Shown in pieces: positions 32,857 to 42,023 of a DNA stretch of 64,000 bases. Numbering within the stretch: the first letter of the stretch is position 1; every line of letters starts with the position of its first letter. This DNA is from Clostridiales bacterium oral taxon 876 str. F0540. Lineage in GTDB: Bacteria; Bacillota; Clostridia; Clostridiales; Clostridiaceae. The notes beneath the pieces are model-generated. The model was not told the DNA's origin and made no database searches. It worked only from the letters and a program-made list of their open reading frames with translations. A program made the translations under genes and the position numbers. The DNA is taken from assembly GCA_000466585.1 (NCBI GenBank), contig KE993473.1, positions 64,402 through 128,401 of the forward strand, read 5' to 3'.

Positions 32857-33079
32857 GACTTATTAACCTCTCTTTATTTGCTCACATAGCAACATACACT
32901 ATTATAATTATAACATAATATAAGTTCATTAGCTTTTATAGCTTTATATGCAATACATTTCTGAATAACCTAAAGTAAAACTTCCATACTTATACCTTTA
33001 TGGTATAATTTAATAAAACATATTGAATTTTTAGAATTAGACTATTTATCTTACTAAATGTTTAATAGGAGAATATAAA

Positions 33080-33727
33080 ATGGAAAGTTTGAAACTTGTT
33101 TGTTTTGATCTTGATGATACTCTAATCAGAGAAATTCATTCGGTTATGCTGCCATGTATATTAAACGGAAAAGAAAAAGAGCACTCAATTATCCAAGATC
33201 AGGAGGATAATGGGCTTATCGACTACATATCAGCAGACTATCTTAGAGCAAAACTTCTTCTTGGTCTTGAGGAATGTAAAATTGCTCAATCTTTTTTAGC
33301 AATTGCAAAACCATTAAAGAATATAAAAAGTGTTGTTGAAGCCTTACATGAGAACAATATTAAATGTATTGTTATTACCGTTGGGCCAAAGCAAGTAGCC
33401 AAAGTTGTATGCGATATTTGGGGCTTTGATAGTTACTATGGCAGTGACTATGAAGTTGCTCACGGTAAGTTTACAGGTAAAATTCTCAATTACATCGGCG
33501 CGGAACAAAAAATTGAGTGCCTTCAGGATTTTTGCAAAAATAATTATATAAACCCTGAGGAATGTGCTGCTGTAGGCGACGGTTCAACAGATATTCCAGT
33601 TTTTAAATACTGCGGAAAATCAATAGCAATAAACAGTTCTCCTAAAGTTCAAGAAAATGCACTATATTCAATCGATACAGATGATCTGACAGATATTCTT
33701 AAATTTATATTACCCGTAAGTTTTTAA
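33080..33727 (+). CDS. HAD-IB phosphatase (SerB-like)
   Basis: 215 residues. Motif I CFDLDDTLI (Asp 10 nucleophile, Asp 12), motif II IKCIVITVGPKQVA, motif III Lys in the HGKFTGK region and motif IV AAVGDGSTDIPVF. The helical cap between motifs I and II (about 25-85) is of the phosphoserine phosphatase type, but the motif II Ser is replaced by Thr. Substrate unassigned. RBS AGGAGA. A Nudix gene follows 12 nt downstream, so both are one operon. Confidence 0.88.
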   Translation: MESLKLVCFDLDDTLIREIHSVMLPCILNGKEKEHSIIQDQEDNGLIDYISADYLRAKLLLGLEECKIAQSFLAIAKPLKNIKSVVEALHENNIKCIVITVGPKQVAKVVCDIWGFDSYYGSDYEVAHGKFTGKILNYIGAEQKIECLQDFCKNNYINPEECAAVGDGSTDIPVFKYCGKSIAINSSPKVQENALYSIDTDDLTDILKFILPVSF

Positions 33728-33739
33728 TGAGGTGAAGGA

Positions 33740-34384
33740 ATGCAGGCTTTAGAAAAAGTAACAATATTCATAACTAGGACTAAAAATGGAGTAACTGAGC
33801 TGCTTCTATTTGAACATCCTAATGCAGGTATACAAATTCCCGCGGGAACTGTGGAGATAGGCGAAACTCCACTTGAAGCTGCTTTAAGGGAAGCAAAAGA
33901 AGAAACAGGACTACAGGAATTTGAAAATAAAACATATATCGGTTTAATGAAGACAAGCTTACCTAAAGATAGATTTGTTGTCATAAATAGAACAAAAGTA
34001 TTTTCAAGACCAGATGTAACCAGCTTTGATTGGGCTCAATTCAGGAGAGGAATATGGGTAAATTCATGTAATAGAGCTGAGGATGAATTTTTTCAGGTCG
34101 AATATAAAGAAGATGATAGATATCCTAATCCTAATTATGTGACCTATAAAATTATGGGCTGGGTTCCTAAAGAGTGCCTATCTCAGGAATTAGTACGACA
34201 TTTCTATCACTTTTCTTTTACCGGAGATACACCAGCTGAGTGGAATCAGTTTACGGATAACCATAACTTTAAACTATTTTGGGCTCCTATTTCTGAGCTA
34301 CCTAATATAGTGGATCCGCAAAGACAATGGCTGGATTATATAACTAATGAATTAGGTTATAATTTAAATAGTACGACAGATTAA
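33740..34384 (+). CDS. Nudix hydrolase with C-terminal extension
   Basis: 214 residues. The Nudix box is GTVEIGETPLEAALREAKEETGL (about 33-55). The remainder (about 60-210) is unusually long and aromatic-rich (FDWAQFRRGIWVN, FYHFSFTGDTPAEWNQF) and contains a strand pair that may form a substrate lid. It lies 12 nt downstream of the HAD phosphatase, with RBS GAGGTGAAGG. A role in clearing nucleotide or sugar-nucleotide by-products is plausible. Confidence 0.88.
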   Translation: MQALEKVTIFITRTKNGVTELLLFEHPNAGIQIPAGTVEIGETPLEAALREAKEETGLQEFENKTYIGLMKTSLPKDRFVVINRTKVFSRPDVTSFDWAQFRRGIWVNSCNRAEDEFFQVEYKEDDRYPNPNYVTYKIMGWVPKECLSQELVRHFYHFSFTGDTPAEWNQFTDNHNFKLFWAPISELPNIVDPQRQWLDYITNELGYNLNSTTD

Positions 34385-34447
34385 TTATATAAATTTGTAA
34401 ATTATAATTAAACTCTTACAAGTTAAATCCTAAATAAGGAGGAACAA

Positions 34448-34918
34448 ATGCAGGAAGTTAATTATGTAAAATACATCCGTGATAGAGTTGGACACGATCC
34501 AATAAACTTAACAGGAGTTAACATGCTAATAATAAATGAAAATAATCAAGTCCTTCTCCAAAAACGCGGCACCTTTCCATTCAAATGGGGTTTAATAGGT
34601 GGAATAACCGAACTAGGAGAATCCTTGGAGCAAACTGCTGTTAGAGAAGCTAAGGAAGAAACAGGGCTAAATATTAAAGAACTAACATTATTAGGGACTA
34701 CCTCAGGAGAAAAATGTTATATGGAGCATCCAAATGGTGATAAGGTGTACTTTATAACTGTTGGTTACTTTACTAGGAACTTTAAGGGTGTACTAAAAAT
34801 AGATAATTTTGAAACTAAAGAATTGAAATTTTTCACTTATGAAGAATTGCCTGATAATATTCCTAACAGCCATAGGATAATGATAGACAAATACTATAAT
34901 GGCGGCGCATGTAAATAG
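34448..34918 (+). CDS. Nudix hydrolase
   Basis: 156 residues. It begins YVKYIRDRVGHDPINLTGVNMLIINENNQVLLQKR and has the Nudix box GGITELGESLEQTAVREAKEETGL (about 50-73). The N-terminal pattern is that of small clostridial Nudix proteins annotated as ADP-ribose-pyrophosphatase-like. RBS AAGGAGG. Third Nudix gene within 2.5 kb and second on this strand. Confidence 0.92.
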   Translation: MQEVNYVKYIRDRVGHDPINLTGVNMLIINENNQVLLQKRGTFPFKWGLIGGITELGESLEQTAVREAKEETGLNIKELTLLGTTSGEKCYMEHPNGDKVYFITVGYFTRNFKGVLKIDNFETKELKFFTYEELPDNIPNSHRIMIDKYYNGGACK

Positions 34919-34957
34919 CGAAAATCGTTAATATCATGAACATACAATAATTTTTAT

Positions 34958-35088
34958 AAGGAGGCTAAAGTCCTGAATGGACTTTAGCGGGTAACTTATG
35001 AGCGAAGCGAATGTCTTAAGTTACCCTGTGCCCGAAGGGAAGCGGGTAATTTTTAATTGCTCAGTGTTCCGACTAAAAGGAGGAAATC
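34958..35088 (+). repeat. Structured leader repeat before the Nif3-like gene
   Basis: AAGGAGG (34958-34964), a 23-nt hairpin with arms CTAAAGTCC/GGACTTTAG and loop TGAAT (34965-34987), a second hairpin with arms GGGTAACTTA/TAAGTTACCC (34989-35026), a linker, TAATTTTTAATTGCTC, the tag AGTGTTCCGAC (35063-35073), and then AAAAGGAGG (35075-35083) directly before the ATG at 35089. This is the cleanest complete copy of the family; the Shine-Dalgarno-like motif flanks it on both sides. Confidence 0.88.
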
Positions 35089-35844
35089 ATGCTAATTAAG
35101 GATTTTGAAAACTTTATTGTAGATGCTTTTACGAAAGAAAAGCTAGAAGTAGTAAAAGACAAAAATGAGTATGGCTTTACTAATATAGGCAAAAGTAATA
35201 TTTCAAAGCTCGGATATTGTACAAACCTTACTATAGAGTCTGCGCAAGAAGCCGTTAAAAACAATGTTGATTTGCTGATAACTCATCATGATGCCTGGGA
35301 GTGGATGAGCGGAATAAAAGAAGAAGTTACAGAAATTCTAAGGCAAGCTAATATAACCCACTTCTTTGTTCATTTACCCTTAGATGATGCTGAATTTGGC
35401 AATAACTGTTCAATACTAAATAAACTTGGCTTTAAGGTCATAGATAAATTTTCAAAGGAAGAAGGACTGTATTGCGGCAGAATAGGTGAACTAGAAGAGC
35501 CTATTGAGTTCCAAGAACTTGTGAATAAAATAGAAGTACTATTAGAGGAACCCGTACGAAAATGGAACAACAATGATAAATTAATAAAGAAGCTCGCAGT
35601 TGTAACAGGTGCAGGTTTTTCTGCTATTGATATAAAAGACGCAGTTAACCTTAATTGTGATGCATATTTTACAGGTGAAAAGATACTTTACACAGTTCAA
35701 TATGCGCAGTACAGTAAAATTAATCTTATAGTTGGCAGTCATACCTTTACTGAGATATTTGGATTGGAAAGCTTAGTAAAAATGATAAAGGAAAATTATC
35801 CTGAGATAGAGATTATAAGAATCAATGAAGAACACATTGAGTAA
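35089..35844 (+). CDS. Nif3-like dinuclear metal-centre protein
   Basis: 251 residues, the length of short YbgI/Nif3 proteins. Metal-ligand regions: LLITHHDAWEWM (His-His near 65), FVHLPLDDAEFGNN (His and Asp near 98) and IVGSHTFTEIFGLESL near the C-terminus (His and Glu). The first HH motif is followed by Asp instead of the usual Pro. Some family members act as GTP-cyclohydrolase-like or metal-storage proteins, but the general role is unsettled. RBS AAAAGGAGG. Followed 18 nt later by a DinB-like gene, likely co-transcribed. Confidence 0.87.
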   Translation: MLIKDFENFIVDAFTKEKLEVVKDKNEYGFTNIGKSNISKLGYCTNLTIESAQEAVKNNVDLLITHHDAWEWMSGIKEEVTEILRQANITHFFVHLPLDDAEFGNNCSILNKLGFKVIDKFSKEEGLYCGRIGELEEPIEFQELVNKIEVLLEEPVRKWNNNDKLIKKLAVVTGAGFSAIDIKDAVNLNCDAYFTGEKILYTVQYAQYSKINLIVGSHTFTEIFGLESLVKMIKENYPEIEIIRINEEHIE

Positions 35845-35862
35845 AGATAGAAGGTAATAAAT

Positions 35863-36561
35863 ATGAATACAGATAATAGAAAACAAGTATGGAATTCAAA
35901 TCATAATCTATTAAAAAGTATAATAACAAAGAAGGATAAGTTTGATGAGGCAATTGCTTTATGCTTAAGGCAGCATGCCATGGTTCACCTTTCTGAGGTT
36001 TCGCAAATTGATGAAACAACCTTTGAGGATGATTTATGGGACAACTTAAGCGACGCAGCCTTTAGAACTATGCCTTCACCAAAGGATGAAGCCACTATAG
36101 CTTGGTGTCTATGGCATTTAAGTAGAATCGAAGATATAACGATGAACATATTAATAGCTGATGATATACAGGTTATAAACAGTGATAACTGGCTTGAAAA
36201 AATGAAAGTAGATATTTGCGACACAGGCAATGCCATGACTAATGAAGAGATTATTGACTTCAGCTTAAAGATAGATATGCAGGAGCTGAAAAATTACAGA
36301 AAAGCTGTAGGAAGAAAAACAAGAGAAATTATCAAAGGACTTGATCCCTCCGATATAAAGAAGAAAATGGAGGCATCCAGATTGCAGCGTATTTTAGACG
36401 AAGGTGCAGTATTAGATGTTGAGGCTTCCAAATGGCTAATTGATTTTTGGGGCAGAAAAAATACTGCCGGTATTTTACTAATGCCTATAACCCGTCATAA
36501 TATTGTCCATCTTAACGAAGCAATGCAGCTTAAGGAAAAATGCAAAAGACTATCCAGATAA
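35863..36561 (+). CDS. DinB-like four-helix protein
   Basis: 232 residues, all helical. HAMVHLSEVSQ, TIAWCLWHLSRIEDITMN and a C-terminal ITRHNIVHLNEAMQL supply the spaced His residues that bind metal in DinB/YfiT proteins. Members act as thiol-dependent transferases (for example bacillithiol transferases) or remain uncharacterised. Tight spacing to the Nif3-like gene suggests one operon driven from the structured leader. RBS AGAAGG. Confidence 0.83.
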   Translation: MNTDNRKQVWNSNHNLLKSIITKKDKFDEAIALCLRQHAMVHLSEVSQIDETTFEDDLWDNLSDAAFRTMPSPKDEATIAWCLWHLSRIEDITMNILIADDIQVINSDNWLEKMKVDICDTGNAMTNEEIIDFSLKIDMQELKNYRKAVGRKTREIIKGLDPSDIKKKMEASRLQRILDEGAVLDVEASKWLIDFWGRKNTAGILLMPITRHNIVHLNEAMQLKEKCKRLSR

Positions 36562-36595
36562 TTATTAAGAACTGCCTATTGTTCACTACATACAG

Positions 36596-37456
36596 TTATA
36601 TAAGCTTTTGCAAAAAATTATAGGCAGTTTCATCCTCCCATTGAGATAATTTAATGCTTCCCCTGTTCAATTCTTCAGCATCAAATCTTAGTAAATCCTT
36701 TAAATTATCATAATACATTTCTCTATCCAACCTAATCCTGCTGAATAAAATTTTCTGAACACAAGGCTTGCTGTTTGCATCTGAAGGCAGCATAAGCATA
36801 GCCAACCCGCCAAGATATTTGTTCTTATTTATATTTGGCTTAATCATACTTATGTAAGCAACACCATCACTTTGACTATTAAGATTAAAAGCTATAAGTT
36901 TTTCAGATGCCTTGTAGTTTCCTTTAAAATGTTTCACTACTGATCCCCTTGATAAAATTTTAAAAACCACCGCATCATTCTTGAATTCAGCAATACCTTC
37001 ATGTATTGCCCCTTCTTTAGCAATGTTTGTTACAAGAAAATACGCATAGTATTTCTCTTCAAATATATTAAGCTCATTTATATTATTTGTTGCCATACTC
37101 TCTATATCTCCAGCAGTTAATGGTGTAGATATAAGCTTTTCTAATGAAATATTATAGACTTCGCAAATGTACAGCAAGGTCTCTATGGAAGGAAATGCCT
37201 CTCCGGATTTGTATTTTGAAAGCAAGTCCTCAGATACTCCTATTTTCTTAGCAAGCTTTTTCTGAGTAGCTTCAAGCATAATAAGCCTCCTTAAATTGTA
37301 TACAAAGGTCTTGGAGACTTTCTCATAAATATTATTTTTTAAAGCCTTTACCTTGTTATTATCCTCAAAGGCTGCTTCCGGATTGCTCTTCATGCGTATT
37401 AATTCATTTTTGACCTTTTCATCTATTTCTTTTAATTCAACTAAATCCTTGCTCAC
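36596..37456 (-). CDS. XRE-type regulator with large C-terminal sensor
   Basis: 286 residues. The helix-turn-helix is internal (about 58-112): LRRLIMLEATQKKLAKKIG, EDLLSKYKSGEAFPSIETLLYICEVYNISLEKL. N-terminal 50 residues are charged helices; residues 135-275 form a beta-rich domain with GAIHEGIAEFKNDAVVFKIL and VAYISMIKP, probably ligand- or protein-sensing. The start is GTG at 37456 behind GGGGAG. It lies divergent from the MraY-like gene, with a 185-bp AT-rich spacer that may be its operator. Confidence 0.83.
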   Translation of the reverse strand: MSKDLVELKEIDEKVKNELIRMKSNPEAAFEDNNKVKALKNNIYEKVSKTFVYNLRRLIMLEATQKKLAKKIGVSEDLLSKYKSGEAFPSIETLLYICEVYNISLEKLISTPLTAGDIESMATNNINELNIFEEKYYAYFLVTNIAKEGAIHEGIAEFKNDAVVFKILSRGSVVKHFKGNYKASEKLIAFNLNSQSDGVAYISMIKPNINKNKYLGGLAMLMLPSDANSKPCVQKILFSRIRLDREMYYDNLKDLLRFDAEELNRGSIKLSQWEDETAYNFLQKLI

Positions 37457-37653
37457 TTTTATCTCCCCATGTTCGTTGTTATATTCTCTTTATATAATTA
37501 CATTCAAATTAGTTGAATATTATTCAATTAATTATCCTATTGTGTTCAATTAAATTTGATATTTATACATACTTATTGAGTTAAGCTAATTAATATATTA
37601 CCATAATCATGGAAATTTAAAAATACTTAACTAAAAGAAGGTTGGTGTATATT

Positions 37654-38607
37654 TTGAACTACATTGTTTATGCAGTACTACTGAGCTTTGCAATAGCCTC
37701 AATTACAGGATGGTTCTTAATTCCGGTATTTAAAGCTCTAAAACTTGGGCAGAACATCCGTGAGGAAGGACCCAAAAGCCATTATAAAAAAGCAAACACA
37801 CCTACCTTTGGAGGAATTATATTTATTTTTTCATCCATAGCAGCAATGCTTCTCTTTCACAAACAATTTAATAAGGAAATACTTTTTGTTGTTTGTTCCT
37901 TTACGGCCTTTGGACTTATAGGGTTTCTTGATGATTTCCTAAAAAAGCTGCATAAAAAAAATGAAGGCTTAACTTCAAGACAAAAGATGCTGCTATTAAT
38001 AGTTGTCTCAACAGCCTGCACCATTTATGCCTATATTAACCCAGCGATTGGATCTACAATTATGATTCCCTTTATAAGAAAAAATTTAAATCTTGGAATT
38101 CTGTACATACCATTTATATTATTTATTTATGCATCAACAACAAATTCGGTAAACTTGACTGACGGATTAGATGGACTTGCTGCTTCTGTTACTCTGCTTG
38201 TAATGGTATTTTTTTCTTTAATAAGCTTCAGCATGGGTTACTATTCTCTGGCAATCTTTTGCGGATGTGTTTCCGGTTCTTTGCTTGGATTTCTAAGATA
38301 CAATTCTTTTCCGGCACGAGTAATCATGGGTGATACTGGAGCGCTTGCACTTGGCGGACTTATATCATCAGTAGCAATCGTAATTAAAAATCCTCTCATT
38401 ATCGCAATTGTCGGCGGCATCTATGTGTTAGAAGCAGTGTCTGATTTAATTCAAATAATATATTTTAAAACTACAGGTAAAAGATTTTTTAAGATGGCTC
38501 CTATTCATCATGCTTTTGAGTTATCCGGGTGGCACGAAGCCAAAATAGTTTCTTTATTTTCAATAATTACAACACTTCTATGCCTTGTCGGCTTCTTATC
38601 TTTTTGA
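37654..38607 (+). CDS. MraY-like phospho-MurNAc-pentapeptide transferase paralogue
   Basis: About 317 residues with ten membrane helices. MraY marks: GPKSHYKKANTPTFGGI, the Asp-Asp pair in GFLDDFLKK, SVNLTDGLDGLA and the C-terminal MAPIHHAFELSGWHE; canonical MraY has HHHFE here, so one His is replaced by Ala. MraY transfers phospho-MurNAc-pentapeptide from UDP to undecaprenyl phosphate. No mur or fts genes are adjacent, so this is probably an accessory copy or a related polyprenyl-phosphate glycosyltransferase. No ATG fits: starts possible at TTG 37642, GTG 37645 or TTG 37654 behind AAGAAGG. Confidence 0.85.
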   Translation: MNYIVYAVLLSFAIASITGWFLIPVFKALKLGQNIREEGPKSHYKKANTPTFGGIIFIFSSIAAMLLFHKQFNKEILFVVCSFTAFGLIGFLDDFLKKLHKKNEGLTSRQKMLLLIVVSTACTIYAYINPAIGSTIMIPFIRKNLNLGILYIPFILFIYASTTNSVNLTDGLDGLAASVTLLVMVFFSLISFSMGYYSLAIFCGCVSGSLLGFLRYNSFPARVIMGDTGALALGGLISSVAIVIKNPLIIAIVGGIYVLEAVSDLIQIIYFKTTGKRFFKMAPIHHAFELSGWHEAKIVSLFSIITTLLCLVGFLSF

Positions 38608-38814
38608 AATATATAAAGCTTAACTTATCGGGATAATAGTTTATATGTCAAAGCCTAGAATTATCTTACTAATAAGATAAAACATAATTTTTTATATATA
38701 AAGGATTTTGCAAGTTCATGTAGAATAATCTTATATCAAAATACTTCATATTTTTTAACATAATACAAATTTAGGTATTATGTTCCATATTCCTATAAGT
38801 TAATGGAGGTTAAT

Positions 38815-40230
38815 ATGATAGTCAGGGATAGTTCTGGGGATATTGATGTAAATTTACTTGAAATAAGAGATGTTATTAATATAGATTTACTTCAACTTTT
38901 TCAAAATAATTTTGCTGAAAGTTTGAATATTGCTAGCGTGACTGTTGATAAAAATGGGACTCCCGTAACGACTCCTAGTTCATACACAAATTTTTGTACA
39001 AATTATATTCATTCTACTGCTATCGGAGACTGCAGGTGCGCAGAATCTCACAGAAAGGGCGGCGAAAGGGCAGCATGCCTTGGCAGGCCTTATATATATA
39101 CCTGCCATGCAAAACTAATAGATTTTGCAGCACCAATTTTGATTGGTGATACACAAATAGGAACTATCCTAGGAGGCCAGGTTCTAACCAAAACCCCCGA
39201 ACTACATGAATATAGAAATATCGCTAAAGAAATAGGTGTTGATGAGGATAACCTTGTAAAAGCTGTAAAGAAAATAAAAATTATGGAAGAAAAGAATGTT
39301 AAAGCTGCGGCAGAAGTGCTTTTTGTAATTGCAAATGCACTTTCCAAAATTGGTTATGAGGAAATACGACTTAAAAATATTTCTCAGAACTTGCGAATTG
39401 AGATATTGAAAAAAGACTTATTACTTAAAGAATCTGAGGAGTATAACAAATTAAAAACCCAACTTTTTTCAACAATTTCTCATGAACTTAAGACTCCATT
39501 AAATATTATCTTTAGTTCTCTTCAATTAATGGAGAGTCTTTATTCAGCAGGTAAAATATCTTCTGAAAATAACGTATTTTATAAGTACTGTTCGGTTATG
39601 AAACAAAATTGCTATAGGCTGCTTAGGCTTATTAATAATCTCATTGATATGAATAAGATAGAGTTGGGCTTCTTTAAGTTGAATTTAACTAATAATAATA
39701 TTGTAAGTGTTATTGAGGAGTTAGCACTTTCTGTATCTGAATATGCACGTTTAAAAAATATTGAACTCATTTTTGACACTGAAACTGAGGAGAAAATTAT
39801 AGCATTTGATCCAGAAAAATTTGAAAGAATTATACTCAATTTATTATCTAATGCCATAAAGTTCACTAACAATGGCGGGAAAATATATGTCAATATTTAT
39901 GAAGATTGTGAATACGTATTCATTTCAATTCGAGATACAGGATGTGGTATTCCTAAAGATATGCTTGAAAAAATATTCGATGCATTTACTCAGGTAGATA
40001 CTACTCTTAGACGAAATGCCGAAGGAAGCGGAATTGGATTATCACTTGTAAAATCTCTTGTAGAAATGCATGGTGGAGAAATTACTGTAAAAAGCACACT
40101 GGGGCTAGGAAGTGAATTTATAATCAAAATTCCCAGCAGATTAGTTGAAGACAAGACACCTATTAACTCTGTAGAAAGTCAGTTTTTAGAAGAAAACATA
40201 AAAATGGAGTTTTCGGATATATACCTATAG
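38815..40230 (+). CDS. PocR-domain sensor histidine kinase, orphan
   Basis: 471 residues, no membrane helices. Residues about 15-185 form a PocR ligand-binding domain with its cysteine set (Cys 61, 73, 75, 88 and 97 in FCTNYI, DCRCAESH, ACLGR and TCHAKL). A linker coiled coil leads to HisKA (FSTISHELKTPLN, phospho-His 223) and HATPase (NLLSNAIKF, DTGCGIPKD, GSGIGLSL). The start at 38815 has TGGAGG upstream. No response regulator is adjacent. PocR domains bind small hydrocarbon-type ligands such as diols in the best-known case; the ligand here is unknown. Confidence 0.9.
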   Translation: MIVRDSSGDIDVNLLEIRDVINIDLLQLFQNNFAESLNIASVTVDKNGTPVTTPSSYTNFCTNYIHSTAIGDCRCAESHRKGGERAACLGRPYIYTCHAKLIDFAAPILIGDTQIGTILGGQVLTKTPELHEYRNIAKEIGVDEDNLVKAVKKIKIMEEKNVKAAAEVLFVIANALSKIGYEEIRLKNISQNLRIEILKKDLLLKESEEYNKLKTQLFSTISHELKTPLNIIFSSLQLMESLYSAGKISSENNVFYKYCSVMKQNCYRLLRLINNLIDMNKIELGFFKLNLTNNNIVSVIEELALSVSEYARLKNIELIFDTETEEKIIAFDPEKFERIILNLLSNAIKFTNNGGKIYVNIYEDCEYVFISIRDTGCGIPKDMLEKIFDAFTQVDTTLRRNAEGSGIGLSLVKSLVEMHGGEITVKSTLGLGSEFIIKIPSRLVEDKTPINSVESQFLEENIKMEFSDIYL

Positions 40231-40364
40231 TATAATCCAATCAATTTTCAAACATTACCACTTATTAATTAAATATAAACAACTAATAATAGATAATAGA
40301 CTTTATAATTTTATAAACTTTACCTGAATACTGATAATCAACATCTTGGGGAGGGCTGATTTTA

Positions 40365-41129
40365 ATGAAAACTAACATATATGCAAGACTATTATCTCTA
40401 CTAATAGTCTTAACAATCATTGCTTCTATAATAAATTCTGGCAAATACGTTCAGGCCAAAGAAGAAGACTGTACAAAGAAAAAGGTATATCTCACCTTTG
40501 ACGATGGACCAATACCTGTTATAACTGATAAGATACTAGACACTCTTAAAGAGCAAAATGTTAAAGCAACCTTCTTCGTAGTTGGCAAAGAAATTCCTGA
40601 AAGGGAAGAACTTCTTAAGAGAATGTATAATGAAGGACACACTATTGGCCTACATACTTACAGTCATAAATTCAAAAAAATTTATCGAAGTGAAGATGCT
40701 CTTGTCGATGAAATGCTTCAGACTCAAAAAAAGATTAAAGAAACCATAAATGTTTCTCCTACTGCGGTAAGATTTCCGGGAGGCAGCTCTCATCATCTTA
40801 CACTAAGTCTTTTAGATAAGCTTCACAGCCATGATCTTAAAGTGTACGATTGGAACATAGATTTGTATGATGGCAGCAGACCGGATGCTACTGTAAGTCA
40901 AATTATAAAAAATGGTGAAAATATAAAACCTCAATATTCCAGAATAATAATACTTGCCCACTGTAATTCAAATAATATAAATACTGTTAAGGCTTTGCCT
41001 GAAATAATAAAGTTTTATAAAGATTCAGGCTTTGAGTTCTGTGCCATTACAGATGATACTGATGAATATTATTACAGGTTGAAGCAAAGTTTTAATGACT
41101 TTTATGAGTCAATAAAGCTCTTTAGATAA
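40365..41129 (+). CDS. Secreted polysaccharide deacetylase
   Basis: 254 residues with a signal peptide (LLSLLIVLTIIASIINSG, cleavage probably after YVQA). The NodB domain has the metal and catalytic motifs LTFDDGP, HTYSH, RFPGG and LAHC. Acts outside the membrane, removing N-acetyl groups from peptidoglycan or another polysaccharide and so giving lysozyme tolerance. RBS GGGGAGGG. Stand-alone gene followed by a terminator at 41173. Confidence 0.92.
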   Translation: MKTNIYARLLSLLIVLTIIASIINSGKYVQAKEEDCTKKKVYLTFDDGPIPVITDKILDTLKEQNVKATFFVVGKEIPEREELLKRMYNEGHTIGLHTYSHKFKKIYRSEDALVDEMLQTQKKIKETINVSPTAVRFPGGSSHHLTLSLLDKLHSHDLKVYDWNIDLYDGSRPDATVSQIIKNGENIKPQYSRIIILAHCNSNNINTVKALPEIIKFYKDSGFEFCAITDDTDEYYYRLKQSFNDFYESIKLFR

Positions 41130-41172
41130 ATTTATTAAAATTTTGCAAAATGATTTATATATTTATAAAAAT

Positions 41173-41230
41173 AAGCTGTAATCATTAGGTTTTAGCGCAA
41201 TGCATGACCTTATATTACAGCTTTATATAT
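41173..41230 (+). terminator. Terminator after the polysaccharide deacetylase gene
   Basis: Arms AAGCTGTAAT and ATTACAGCTT with an inner AGGT/ACCT pair and a T-rich 3' side. Confidence 0.7.
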
Positions 41231-41307
41231 TTAAAAAACTTTTGGAAGAAGGATAAAAAGTCAGTGCAAATACATATCTTCTTTAGTTAACCGCCTGTGC
41301 TCTCCAA

Positions 41308-41931
41308 CTAGTCATGATCACTTGGCTTAGTTACATGAACTACGCCATGTGGATGCTGAGGCGGTGCATAAATGGAATATACTTTTAGAGGCGTATCTCC
41401 TGTATTAATAACATTGTGCCAAGTTCCTGCAGGTACCATTATTGCAAAGTCGTCTGAAACTCGAGCTTGATAATCAAGGTTGTCTTTTCTGGTTCCCATC
41501 TTAACAATTGCCTGGCCTTCTTCAATACGTAAGAATTGGTCAACATTAGGATGAATTTCTAGACCTATGTCATCACCAACATCTATACTCATTAATGTAA
41601 CCTGCAGATGTTTTCCTGTCCATAAAGCAGTACGGAAATTGTCATTTTGCTTAGTAGCCTCATTTATATTAACTGTATAAGGCTGTGGGCCATAATCTTT
41701 AAGATCAACTAAACGATCTCCCTCAAAAGAATCAGATCTGTAGGCGTAATTCATTTCATCATCATAAGGGAAATAATCTTCTGTAAACTGTCTGTAAAAA
41801 AACGGATTATGCAATGGCGTATTATCCATATAGGGATATGGATATTCTTCATAGTTATATCCATCGTCTGAATAGTATCTTGATGAATCATCATAATAAG
41901 GCCATGGATATGTCCTGTAGTTGTTATACAT
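41308..41931 (-). CDS. Cupin protein with tyrosine-rich N-terminus
   Basis: 207 residues. Residues 1-65 are low-complexity, rich in Tyr, Pro and Asp (YPWPYYDDSSRYYSDDGYNY, then YPYPYMDN), with no signal peptide. Residues about 85-200 form a single cupin: LEIHPNVDQFLRIEEGQA (His, Glu metal ligands) and VPAGTWHNVINTG. A histidine-rich tail PQHPHGVVH follows. The N-terminus recalls spore coat and other cross-linked surface proteins; a spore role is inference. RBS GGAAGG. No neighbours in the same unit. Confidence 0.82.
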   Translation of the reverse strand: MYNNYRTYPWPYYDDSSRYYSDDGYNYEEYPYPYMDNTPLHNPFFYRQFTEDYFPYDDEMNYAYRSDSFEGDRLVDLKDYGPQPYTVNINEATKQNDNFRTALWTGKHLQVTLMSIDVGDDIGLEIHPNVDQFLRIEEGQAIVKMGTRKDNLDYQARVSDDFAIMVPAGTWHNVINTGDTPLKVYSIYAPPQHPHGVVHVTKPSDHD

Positions 41932-42023
41932 TTCATTCCTTCCTTTTAAGTAATCACAATATTATGCTATGATTTAAAGCTACGAAAGGTGTCTATTCGG
42001 TGACTTTTCCAACTATAAATCTA

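Noticed and set aside
34998..35099. A 33-codon reading frame (starting MSEANVL) through the leader repeat into the Nif3-like gene.
   Set aside because: No ribosome binding site, and the frame follows hairpin arms; similar accidental open frames run through the other leader copies.
36570..36629. Inverted repeat AACTGCCTA ... TAGGCAGTT as a terminator.
   Set aside because: The arms are 42 nt apart and one lies in the coding region of the XRE regulator; no T-tract follows.
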